Below are positions 35,810 to 44,143 of a stretch of DNA of 64,000 bases, piece by piece (the first letter of the stretch is position 1; each line of letters starts with the position of its first letter). Source of the stretch: an uncultured Eggerthella sp. (lineage in GTDB: Bacteria > Actinomycetota > Coriobacteriia > Coriobacteriales > Eggerthellaceae); assembly GCA_900556585.1 (NCBI GenBank), contig USPD01000001.1, positions 19,571-83,570 of the forward strand, written 5' to 3'. Under the pieces are notes generated by a model. That model was given only the letters and a program-made list of their open reading frames with translations, searched no databases and was not told the origin of the DNA. The translations under genes were made by a program, and so were the position numbers.

Positions 35810-37735
35810 CTACACCATGAATTTGTATACGGCTTGGGTGTAAGCTACGGGATCATCAATTGGCAGACCTTCGGTAATCAAAGCCTGGTCATATAGAACG
35901 CGTGCATAAGACTTAACCTTATCATCGTCTTTTTCTTCAAATGCTTTCCGTAGTGCCTTGAATACAGGGTGCTGAGGGTTTAATTCTAGAATACGATCGC
36001 TCTTTACCTGTTCTCCATCAGGCCCAGCTGCCAAAACCTTTTCCATTTCCAAGGTAATAGGGCCTTCTGCGGTTACGCAGGAAGGTGTGTCGGATAAACG
36101 AGCGGATACTACGACACGCTTTACTTTACCGTCAAGGGCATCTTTCATTGCATTGAATAAGTCTTCGTTTTCCTTGGTGATAGCTTCAGCTGCGTTCTTT
36201 TCGTCTTCGGTTTCAAGGCCAAGGTCGCCGCCAGCAACATTTTTGAACTGCTTTTCTTCGTATTCGCTCATGGACATTAAGCAGAATTCATCAACATCCT
36301 GTGGGCAAAGTAGGACATCAAAACCTTTGTTTAAAATAGTAGTAACGATGGGACGATGTGCCAATCGGTCAACCGACTCGCCGGCAGCGTAGAAAATAGA
36401 CTTTTGATCTTCAGTCATATTCTCAACGTATTCCTTGAGGGTAACCATTTTTTTGTTCTTTGCTGAATAGTACAAAAGCAGATCAGCTAGCGTGTCTTTC
36501 TTCATACCGTAGCTAGAGTAGATACCATATTTCAGATTACGGCCAAAGTTTTCAAAGAACTTTTCATAGGTTTCGCGGTTGTTGTCACGCATCTTGCCTA
36601 GTTCGCTGGTAATTTTCTTTTCTACTTTGTTGGCAATAGCACGTAATTGGCTGTTGTGCTGCAAGGTCTCACGTGAAATGTTCAACGTCAAATCCTGGCT
36701 GTCCACTACGCCACGAACGAAATTGTAATAGTCGGGCAGTAATTCAGAGCATTTTTCCTGGATGAGCACGTTGGAACTATAGAGCGCCAAACCCTTCTCG
36801 TAGTCTTTACTGTAGAAATCATAAGGAGTGCGACTTGGAATAAACAGCAATGCGTCGTATGACAGCGCACCTTCGGCATGAACTGAAATAGTAGAAATTG
36901 GATCAGAAAAATCATGAAAATCGGTTTTGTAAAAGTTATTGTATTCTTCTTCGGTTACCTCTGATTTGCGGCGCTTCCAGATTGGAATCATGGAATTAAT
37001 GGTTTGAATTTCGTGTACGGTCTCGAATTCGGGAGTGTAATCATCGCCTGCATCTTCTGGTTTAGGAAGAGGTTTGCGTGTTTCGATTTCCATACGAATC
37101 GGATAACGCACATAGTTGCTGTACTGTTTGATGAGTGCCTGGAGTTCATATTGATCTAGGAAGATGTCATATTCCTCATCTTCGGTGTTGTCTTTTAAGA
37201 ATAAGACAATGGTAGTGCCATGATTGCCATGAATGCCGGCTGCCTGCTCTTCGCTTGCTTCGGTGATAGTGTAGCCTTCGATGCCATCGCTTTCCCAAAC
37301 CCAAGTTTCGTCGCTGCCATAAGCACGGGAAATAACCATGACGCGTTTAGAGACCATAAAGGACGAATAAAAACCAACACCAAACTGGCCAATTATGTCT
37401 AAATCTTCGCCTTGTGCATCAGCGTTGTCAGTCTTGAACTCAAGGCTACCCGAATGAGCAATGGTGCCAAGGTTAGTTTCTAGCTCATCTTTAGTCATGC
37501 CGATACCGGTATCAGAAATGGTGATAGTGCGTGATTCTTTGTCAAAATCAACATCAATTTCAAGATCATTTTTGCTGATGCCCATGGAAGTATCGGTTAG
37601 GCTTTTGAAGTAAAGTTTATCTACTGCATCAGATGCGTTTGAGATAAGCTCACGTAGGAAGATCTCTTTATTGGTATAGATTGAGTTGATCATAAGATCG
37701 AGCAATTTTTTGCTTTCGGTTTTAAATTTGCGCAT
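35810..37735 (-). CDS. htpG: Chaperone HtpG (Hsp90)
   Basis: 641 residues from ATG at 37735, with AAGGA 8 nt upstream; the frame further upstream has no family similarity. The GHKL ATPase domain has ELISNASDAVDKL, ISDTGIGMTKDEL and IGQFGVGFYSSFMV; the middle and C-terminal dimerisation domains are complete. A perfect CIRCE operator stands in its promoter, so it should be under HrcA control. Confidence 0.96.
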   Translation of the reverse strand: MRKFKTESKKLLDLMINSIYTNKEIFLRELISNASDAVDKLYFKSLTDTSMGISKNDLEIDVDFDKESRTITISDTGIGMTKDELETNLGTIAHSGSLEFKTDNADAQGEDLDIIGQFGVGFYSSFMVSKRVMVISRAYGSDETWVWESDGIEGYTITEASEEQAAGIHGNHGTTIVLFLKDNTEDEEYDIFLDQYELQALIKQYSNYVRYPIRMEIETRKPLPKPEDAGDDYTPEFETVHEIQTINSMIPIWKRRKSEVTEEEYNNFYKTDFHDFSDPISTISVHAEGALSYDALLFIPSRTPYDFYSKDYEKGLALYSSNVLIQEKCSELLPDYYNFVRGVVDSQDLTLNISRETLQHNSQLRAIANKVEKKITSELGKMRDNNRETYEKFFENFGRNLKYGIYSSYGMKKDTLADLLLYYSAKNKKMVTLKEYVENMTEDQKSIFYAAGESVDRLAHRPIVTTILNKGFDVLLCPQDVDEFCLMSMSEYEEKQFKNVAGGDLGLETEDEKNAAEAITKENEDLFNAMKDALDGKVKRVVVSARLSDTPSCVTAEGPITLEMEKVLAAGPDGEQVKSDRILELNPQHPVFKALRKAFEEKDDDKVKSYARVLYDQALITEGLPIDDPVAYTQAVYKFMV

Positions 37736-37816
37736 GAAACAATTCCTTCTTTCTGCGTAAAGGGACCCATTGTACTTGTGGCGAATCATCCTAATCCGCA
37801 TTGCTTTTGGATAAAA

Positions 37817-37843
37817 TTAGCACTCTCAAAAGGAGAGTGCTAA
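37817..37843 (-). promoter_or_regulatory. CIRCE operator (HrcA site) of htpG
   Basis: TTAGCACTC-N9-GAGTGCTAA is a perfect match to the CIRCE consensus. It lies just downstream of the htpG -10 box, so bound HrcA would block transcription start. Confidence 0.95.
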
Positions 37844-37848
37844 CACAG

Positions 37849-37876
37849 ATTGTAGTATGCGTTTTGTGCTTGTCAA
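37849..37876 (-). promoter_or_regulatory. htpG promoter
   Basis: On the minus strand TTGACA (37876-37871) and TACAAT (37854-37849) are 16 bp apart, with the CIRCE element directly downstream. Confidence 0.85.
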
Positions 37877-37921
37877 CCCATCGAGCAAAGCCTTCATGGG
37901 CGCTTCACGAGTGGTGCGCGT

Positions 37922-38716
37922 TTACAGCGTGCGAGCTTTCGCTACTGCCGCGCGCAATGCCTTAATAACTGTGCCGCGGAACGCATTTTCTTCAAGACTT
38001 TGAACACCAACAATGGTAGATCCTGAAGGCGAAGTAACCTGGTCTTTTAGCTCGCCTGGATGTTTGCCTGTTTCGAGTACCATTTTCGCCGATCCTAATA
38101 CTGCCTGTGCTGCAATATAGTAAGCTTGTTGACGCGTAAGACCATCTGCAACGCCTGCATCAGCCATAGCTTCAATAAACATGTAGGTGTAAGCAGGTGA
38201 ACATCCGCCAACAGTGGCAGATACATCAAGCAGGTCTTCTTTTAGCTCAATAGCTGCACCGAAACTTTCCAAAAGGCTTACCACATAGGCTACCTCTTCG
38301 TCGCTTACTAAATCATTTGCATGGTATGCGGTCAAACCTTCACCAACGAGAGCGGGAGTATTTGGTGCAGTGCGAATAATTTTAGTAGCTTTGCCAAACT
38401 GTTCGGTTAACCATTTGATGGTTTTGCCGGGTGCGATAGTAACAATAATTTGGTTTTCGCTAAGGGTATCTTTGATTTCACTGATAACATCAGCATATTG
38501 ATAAGGCTTAACACTCAAGAAAACAATGTCACTGTTTTCAACAACAGTAAGATTATTAGTGGTTGTTAAAATACCTAGTTCTTTAGCAGCGTCTTTTGCG
38601 TGAGCCTCGTTGGAATTTGAGCCGTAGATATTACTAGCAGATACAAGATCGCTTGAGATAATACCTTTGATAATTGCTTTTGCCATATTGCCGCATCCAA
38701 TAAACCCCAATTTCAT
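37922..38716 (-). CDS. proC: Pyrroline-5-carboxylate reductase
   Basis: 264 residues; AAGGAGG lies 8 nt before the ATG. The Rossmann motif is GFIGCGNMAKAIIKG. VKPYQYADV, RTAPNTPALVGEGLTAY and the C-terminal signature around DQVTSPSGSTIVGVQSLE are present. It makes the last step to proline with NAD(P)H. It is a single gene between htpG and the HdeD-like gene. Confidence 0.95.
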   Translation of the reverse strand: MKLGFIGCGNMAKAIIKGIISSDLVSASNIYGSNSNEAHAKDAAKELGILTTTNNLTVVENSDIVFLSVKPYQYADVISEIKDTLSENQIIVTIAPGKTIKWLTEQFGKATKIIRTAPNTPALVGEGLTAYHANDLVSDEEVAYVVSLLESFGAAIELKEDLLDVSATVGGCSPAYTYMFIEAMADAGVADGLTRQQAYYIAAQAVLGSAKMVLETGKHPGELKDQVTSPSGSTIVGVQSLEENAFRGTVIKALRAAVAKARTL

Positions 38717-38979
38717 AATGTGTCCTCCTTGTTGCTGTTTAACAGTTGTTTGAATGTGATCTATACGTGTTTTGTTAATTTGCTCTACATCTCTACATAA
38801 AAGTTGCCCTCATATTAGCAAAGCTATAAAGATTTTATGCGTGAATTAGCGTGTTTACAGCAATGTTGAACTTATCGTTTGTTGTTATTTATTAGTTGAT
38901 ATCGGCATATAATGGATTTGAACACCTGCTCTGTTGATGTAGCCAGGTTGAACTTATGGGTGTTGGAAAGAAGGAAAAG

Positions 38980-39504
38980 ATGGCAACAGCTTACGAGGGG
39001 AAGAATTGGCAGCTCATAGTTGCGGGGATTCTACTTGTAGTATTCGGTATTGTTTGTTTGGTTTTTCCGGGTATTACGCTCGGCTCAATCGCTTTTATGA
39101 TTGGTGCAGGATTTGTTCTTTCGGGCGTTGTTAATGTGGTGACTTATTTTCGTGACAAAGAAGCACTTGATCTTGCTGGATGGATTTTGGCGTATGGCGT
39201 TGTTGATATTTTAATTGGCTTGATGTTTCTTATTCATCCAATGGTGTTTGCTGTTGTATTGCCTTGGGTTGTAGGCATGTTCATAATTGTTTTTGCGGTT
39301 TATGAAATCATTGGGTCAATCAATGCACGTAAGGCTGGATTTTCGCTTTGGGGATGGATGTTATTTTCCGGTATAGTATCACTGCTATTTGGTGCAGGGT
39401 TTTTTATTATGCCTGAGATGTTGGCGATTCTCATTGGCCTGTTCGCTTTAATGCGTGGCGTTTCCCTTGCTGTTCTTGGTGCTAATGCGCCAAAGTTTGT
39501 GTAA
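38980..39504 (+). CDS. HdeD/DUF308-family membrane protein
   Basis: 174 residues from ATG 38980 (AAGAAGGA 5 nt upstream); ATG 38956 has none. Six hydrophobic helices are arranged as three pairs with the recurring G-I-V-x-L-x-F-P-G/H-P pattern, typical of DUF308 repeats. The family is linked to acid resistance in enterobacteria, but its function here is unknown. Confidence 0.8.
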   Translation: MATAYEGKNWQLIVAGILLVVFGIVCLVFPGITLGSIAFMIGAGFVLSGVVNVVTYFRDKEALDLAGWILAYGVVDILIGLMFLIHPMVFAVVLPWVVGMFIIVFAVYEIIGSINARKAGFSLWGWMLFSGIVSLLFGAGFFIMPEMLAILIGLFALMRGVSLAVLGANAPKFV

Positions 39505-39855
39505 AAGAGCAAGTAATCGCGTTTTAGTTGTTGTGTTTTGCCGTACACCTTGGTAAGAGCCGCATCCCCGTCAATATTCTTGAATGCAAATAAATAACTT
39601 CATGTACTCCCGTATAATCCCTTTAGTGATTTTAGTCGTATGTGGTTGTGATCTCACGTGTTAGTGGGTAAGTAGTGTGTCTTTACGATACGCCAATTTG
39701 CGAAAACTATCGTGATGTTATTGAGTGCATAATGGACGGACATGTTTCGCAATGGCGTACGGTTTACGCCTTACTATTAAATTTACGCTGGGTGTTTTTA
39801 TGCTGCGTATGGCAATCCCGTACTATGTATACGGAAGGAAAAGGAGAGTACTTAC
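39505..39855. other. 351-bp gap between the HdeD-like gene and nhaC
   Basis: It contains a TATAAT box at 39613-39618 without a clear -35, and no gene I can support. The open frames here lack ribosome sites. Confidence 0.5.
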
Positions 39856-41484
39856 ATGGAAGGCTTCGAATTAATTTCCACTGGTGCGTGGTCTATCGTG
39901 CCACCCTTGTTGGCGCTCGGCCTAGCTCTCATTACCAAAGAGGTCTATTCCTCGCTTTTAGCGGGTGTATTTTCGGGCTTGTTGGTATATGAATTTACCT
40001 TGGAAGGGGTAGGCTTAGAACAGCTGATCACGGCGTTTACTATGATTCCTGCTGTAATGGCAGAGCAAATTGCGTCAAACGCTGCGCTCATCTTGTTCTT
40101 GGCTTTACTAGGAGCGTTAGTGGTCGTGGTTGCTGTAGCAGGTGGTTCACGTGCTTATGCCGAATGGGCTGCAAAGCGCATAAAGAATGCACGTATGGCA
40201 TCTATTATGACTGCAATTTTGGGCATTGTGGTATTTGTTGATGACTACTTCAATTGCCTTACGGTTGGTGCAGTTATGAGCCCAGTAACTGATAAGTTTC
40301 GTGTTAGCCACGAAAAGCTAGCTTACATTATTGATTCAACAGCAGCTCCTGTTTGTATTATTGCGCCTGTTTCTTCGTGGGCAGTAGCAGTTGGCGGCTA
40401 TTTGGGTGATGATGGCTTCAATACCTTTGTTGCATCTATTCCCTACAACTTATATGCATTGATTACGATTGTGTTTGTTTTTGTACTTTGTGCAGTGGGC
40501 AAGGACTTCTTTTCTATGGGCAAGGCTCAGCGCGACTGCGAAGCCCGTACGTTTAGCGCTATTGTGGAGCCTGATTCTCCTTTAGAGAAGGTGGCAAGTG
40601 CTGGCATTCCTGAAGAGCGTGACAATGTTGAAACGGTTGTTACTGAGCAGTCTGACTTAGAAGGTGCTCCTAAGGCAGTTGAACAATATAAGGGCTTACC
40701 TGTATCTGATAAAGGTAAAGTGTACGATTTGGTTTTACCAATCGTAGTTCTGATTATTTTTTCTATTATCGGTATGCTGTATGTTGGCGATTTCTTTTCG
40801 GGCACGGATTTTGCAACAGCAGTTGGCGTAGATCCTGTTTCGGGCTTATGCATTGGTTCGGCAGTGGCGTTACTCTTTGCGGCTATTATGTTTATTCCTC
40901 GTAAACTCACAACGCTTGCGGGTTACACTGAAGGCGTGTCTGAGGGTGTTCGTTCAATGGTTGGCGCCATTATGATTCTAGTTTTGGCGTGGAGTTTGGG
41001 CGGTTGTTGTCGTTATATGTTGGGCACGGGTGAATTTGTTGCAACATTCTTAACCAGTGTCGGATTTGAACTCACTTTCTTGCCGGCAGTTATTTTTGTA
41101 GTGTCTGGTTTTATTGGATTTGCAATGGGCACATCTTGGGGCACTATTGCTTTGATTCTGCCTATTGTGCTGGGTATCTTCCCATCTGACGATCCATTGT
41201 TCTTGGTCACCATTGGCGCAACTCTCGCGGGCGCTGTATATGGCGATCACGCTTCGCCTATTTCGGATACAACCATTTTGTCGTCAGCGGGTGCAAGTTG
41301 TAATCACTTACGTCATGTTGAAACTCAGTTACCTTATGCAACATTGGTTGCGGTTATTTGTTTAGTCGGTTATATAGTGGCCGGCATTACCGCTTCACCA
41401 TGGCCTTCCCTGATTGGTGGTATTGTTGTTGCGGTGATAATTATTTTGGTTGCTCGTGTGATAGTGACAAAGAAAGAAGCATAG
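39856..41484 (+). CDS. NhaC-type Na+/H+ antiporter family protein
   Basis: 542 residues; AAGGAGAGTACTTAC precedes the ATG. About 12 hydrophobic helices are visible. Family markers include ALITKEVYSSLLAGVFSGLL, VFVDDYFNCLTVGAVMSPVTDKF, STAAPVCIIAPVSSWAVAV, ALGTSWGT-like FAMGTSWGTIALILP and YGDHASPISDTTILSSAG. A charged, low-complexity loop of about 45 residues (40550-40700) joins the two halves. It exchanges Na+ or another cation or organic solute for protons; the substrate is not certain in this family. Confidence 0.88.
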   Translation: MEGFELISTGAWSIVPPLLALGLALITKEVYSSLLAGVFSGLLVYEFTLEGVGLEQLITAFTMIPAVMAEQIASNAALILFLALLGALVVVVAVAGGSRAYAEWAAKRIKNARMASIMTAILGIVVFVDDYFNCLTVGAVMSPVTDKFRVSHEKLAYIIDSTAAPVCIIAPVSSWAVAVGGYLGDDGFNTFVASIPYNLYALITIVFVFVLCAVGKDFFSMGKAQRDCEARTFSAIVEPDSPLEKVASAGIPEERDNVETVVTEQSDLEGAPKAVEQYKGLPVSDKGKVYDLVLPIVVLIIFSIIGMLYVGDFFSGTDFATAVGVDPVSGLCIGSAVALLFAAIMFIPRKLTTLAGYTEGVSEGVRSMVGAIMILVLAWSLGGCCRYMLGTGEFVATFLTSVGFELTFLPAVIFVVSGFIGFAMGTSWGTIALILPIVLGIFPSDDPLFLVTIGATLAGAVYGDHASPISDTTILSSAGASCNHLRHVETQLPYATLVAVICLVGYIVAGITASPWPSLIGGIVVAVIIILVARVIVTKKEA

Positions 41485-41594
41485 TGCTTCAGAAGGTTTG
41501 TCTTTTGGGGTATGTATATACTTTGACAAATAGTGCGGCGAAGGCAGATGTGTCATTTTTAGGTCGTAAATTCTGAAGTTCGCATGATTTGCCA

Positions 41595-41755
41595 ATTTTG
41601 GTCAAATATCGTGTGTTGTAGATATTTAAAGTGCGAGTTCAAAAAAGTCAATAGCTTCTGACGGTTACGTCAGAAGCTATTTTTGTAATAATCCAATTTA
41701 TTGGCGAAAATTGGATTGAGATTCCTGTCTACAACAGTGCATATTTGGTCAAAAT
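41595..41755. repeat. Family A paired inverted element, copy 2
   Basis: In the 553-bp gap between the convergent nhaC and cyclo-ligase genes. Read on the minus strand, 41621-41596 is CTACAACA-N6-ATTTGACCAAAAT-like; on the plus strand, 41729-41755 is CTACAACA-N6-ATTTGGTCAAAAT. The orientation and spacing are as at 17091-17240. The interior holds a terminator-type hairpin and a second palindrome (AATCCAATTT/AAATTGGATT, 41691-41716). Confidence 0.7.
41652..41686. terminator. Perfect hairpin with T-run inside family A element 2
   Basis: AATAGCTTCTGAC pairs with GTCAGAAGCTATT over 13 bp and is followed by TTTT on the plus strand. It is a likely terminator for nhaC, although about 165 nt from its stop. 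Confidence 0.85.
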
Positions 41756-42037
41756 CGAATTTCAGTGCGAGAGCTACGCCTAGCAACGTTTATTCGAAGA
41801 TCTATCTACGGTGCTGTCATGTCTGTAGAGCGGAGCTCTGCTTGGATGCATAAAGCTCTTTGCGATATAGTGCCCACTCAGCTTGTGATACCGGAATCTT
41901 TCAGTCAGCGTCGTGTTCAGGGTACGACGTGGCACTTAGAGCATACTAAAAGGCTTAGTGCATGGCATAGTGATTGATGTGTGACATGGTGTTTGGCCCG
42001 CAATAATACCTTCTTGTTTGATAGGGGTTTCTTTTGT

Positions 42038-42790
42038 CTATAAGGAAACAATTGTTAGGGGGATGTCGTGTTCTTCAGTAGGAATGTTGTCAACTTGCTG
42101 TTCGGCGAATGCCACCCCCACAACACGACAAGTACTTGGAATTTGCGTCAAGTATCGATCGTAGTTGCCAGCGCCATAACCCAATCGGTTTCCATGCGAA
42201 TCAAACCCTACGACAGGGACAATGATCATGGTTAATTGCTCGGCGGCGCAATAGGGATACGACTCAAGTTCGGTATCGTAGTGCGAAAAATGTTTTAAGG
42301 GGTTGTTTAAAAAAGTAACCCTTTTTTCTTTATAGGCGTCTGCGGAAACAATGCGCATTTCCATAGTTTGTTGGGGTATTTGGTTTTGGCACGTAGTCGA
42401 AGGGGTTGTTTCATTAGCTGCATGGATTGATATTTGACAAGTTGCTTTGTCTGCACTCCATGCGTCGCGCACCATGCAGGGAAACGCAATTGCGCATCCC
42501 ATAGAATAAGCATGTTTAATAAAATCCTGCAAGTCAACTTCTTCGTGAAAAGCTGAATATACGCCAACCACTGCATTTTTGGGGTTGGTATTAGTGACAC
42601 CTAATGTGATCTGAAGTGATTCAATGAGCTGCTTACATAATTCAGCACTTTTATGCGCACGATAGGGTGCTGGCATTTCTGCTCGGGCGTGTTTAGCTTT
42701 TTCGCGAAGCTCATTGCGCAGTGCGGTGCGTTCATTTGTTTTGGCAACAGTATTTCTATCGGTGTATGGATCCTTAAGCGTATTTTTCAT
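42038..42790 (-). CDS. 5-formyltetrahydrofolate cyclo-ligase
   Basis: 250 residues from ATG at 42790, 2 nt after the stop of the transporter gene; the frame reaching 42895 overlaps that gene and is not used. The C-terminal signature VVPVVGFDSHGNRLGYGAGNYDRYL is clear; VGVYSAFHEEVDLQ and AIAFPCM fit the N-terminal half. It converts 5-formyl-THF to 5,10-methenyl-THF using ATP. An unusual ~45-residue insert after CMVRDAWSADK (42340-42450) is Thr/Gln-rich. It is co-transcribed with the transporter, with no evident functional link. Confidence 0.9.
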   Translation of the reverse strand: MKNTLKDPYTDRNTVAKTNERTALRNELREKAKHARAEMPAPYRAHKSAELCKQLIESLQITLGVTNTNPKNAVVGVYSAFHEEVDLQDFIKHAYSMGCAIAFPCMVRDAWSADKATCQISIHAANETTPSTTCQNQIPQQTMEMRIVSADAYKEKRVTFLNNPLKHFSHYDTELESYPYCAAEQLTMIIVPVVGFDSHGNRLGYGAGNYDRYLTQIPSTCRVVGVAFAEQQVDNIPTEEHDIPLTIVSL

Positions 42791-42792
42791 GA

Positions 42793-44127
42793 CTATCCAA
42801 TCCCTAACAGTTGGAACACTATACAAATAATTGAAAGTAAGCCTACTACAACAATAGTGATATAAAGCAAAATACGGGTTATTTTGGGAACACAATATTT
42901 GCCCATGATGTATGAATCAGTGCAGATGATGGCCATAAAAATAAGCAATACCGGTAAAATCGCACCATTAACGAACTGTGATGCAAGCATAATACCCATC
43001 AAATTTAATCCTGGGATCAGGATAATCAGTGCTGATAGGCAAATAACAAAAGTAAAAATACCTTTGAAAATAGGAGCTTCTTTCCAGGTAAAAGAAACAC
43101 CCGCTTCCCATCCGAATGCTTCACAAATTACAAAAGCCGTAGTCAGCGGAAGAACGCAGGCTGCTAACAAACTTGCTGCCACTAATCCTGCTGCGAAAAG
43201 AGCTTCGGCGTAGGGGCCTGCAAATGGCGCGAGTGCTGCCGCCGCAGCTTCTGCACTGGAGACTTCAATACCTTGCGGATACAGTACTGTGCCGGTAGTT
43301 ACAATAATAAACCATGCTACGACACAGCCTACAATAGCGCCCGTTATGGCATCGATGCGTTGATAAGGTAAATCTTTCACGCCCGATCCCTTTTCAACCA
43401 CGTTGCTTTGTGTGAAGAACATCATCCATGGTGCAATGGTCGCACCAACCATTGAAACCATTAGCGACAAAAAACCAATATCGGATGCAGCTTGAGGCAT
43501 AACGGTGTGAATTAGTGCTAAGTTCCAATTAGGTTGTGCAAGGACTGCTGCCACGATATAAGTGGCAAAAACGCACGAGATAGCCAAGAAAATATTTTGT
43601 ACACGTTTGTAGCTGCCACCAACAATAAGTCCCCATACCGCAAGAGCGGCAACGGGAACCGAAATCCATCGTGGTACACCGAACATTTCCATACCTGCTG
43701 CTACACCAGCAAACTCAGAAAAAGTGGTAGCAATATTGCCTACCAATAGCGCCAGCATAGCGAGTGCTGTTAATCGAATGCCAAAGCGTTCGCGAATAAG
43801 CGCCGAAAATCCCTTGCCGGTGACTACGCCCATGCGAGTAGCGGTGGTTTGTACCACGATAAGCAGAATGCACATAACAGGAATAGCCCATAGAGTCATG
43901 TAGCCGAATTTTGCGCCGGCAGTGGAGTAGGTAGAAATACCACCAGCATCGTTTCCGGCCATAGCGGCAATTACGCCTGGGCCTATTGCTGCTAAGACCA
44001 AAAAAAATTTTGAACGCTTTTTGGATGTATCTTGAGAGGTTGTTGCTGTTCTTGTGGCTGCAGCTACTTGTGCAACTTTTGTATCAGGCGTTGTTTCGTT
44101 GTTTTTCTTCATCTCGGTCATACACAT
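42793..44127 (-). CDS. Nramp-family divalent metal transporter, NRMT-like (probable Mg2+)
   Basis: 444 residues from ATG at 44127; other starts at 44130 (TTG), 44121 and 44112 are possible, since no strong ribosome site is present. About 11 helices with the Nramp order. The TM1 ion-site motif normally DPGN is DAGG here (residues 60-63, in MAGNDAGGISTYS). In TM6 the normally conserved Met of GAT-x-MPH is Ala (GATIAPWMMFF, Ala232). Loss of that Met is the mark of the NRMT branch, shown in Eggerthella lenta to move Mg2+. It follows a PRC/MgtE_N/CBS gene by 16 nt, which supports a magnesium role. Automated tools will likely call it MntH. Confidence 0.85.
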   Translation of the reverse strand: MCMTEMKKNNETTPDTKVAQVAAATRTATTSQDTSKKRSKFFLVLAAIGPGVIAAMAGNDAGGISTYSTAGAKFGYMTLWAIPVMCILLIVVQTTATRMGVVTGKGFSALIRERFGIRLTALAMLALLVGNIATTFSEFAGVAAGMEMFGVPRWISVPVAALAVWGLIVGGSYKRVQNIFLAISCVFATYIVAAVLAQPNWNLALIHTVMPQAASDIGFLSLMVSMVGATIAPWMMFFTQSNVVEKGSGVKDLPYQRIDAITGAIVGCVVAWFIIVTTGTVLYPQGIEVSSAEAAAAALAPFAGPYAEALFAAGLVAASLLAACVLPLTTAFVICEAFGWEAGVSFTWKEAPIFKGIFTFVICLSALIILIPGLNLMGIMLASQFVNGAILPVLLIFMAIICTDSYIMGKYCVPKITRILLYITIVVVGLLSIICIVFQLLGIG

Positions 44128-44143
44128 CAAGTACTTTCGCTTG

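Noticed and set aside
41765..41977. 70-codon open frame in the nhaC downstream gap
   Set aside because: GTG start without a ribosome site and no similarity recognised.
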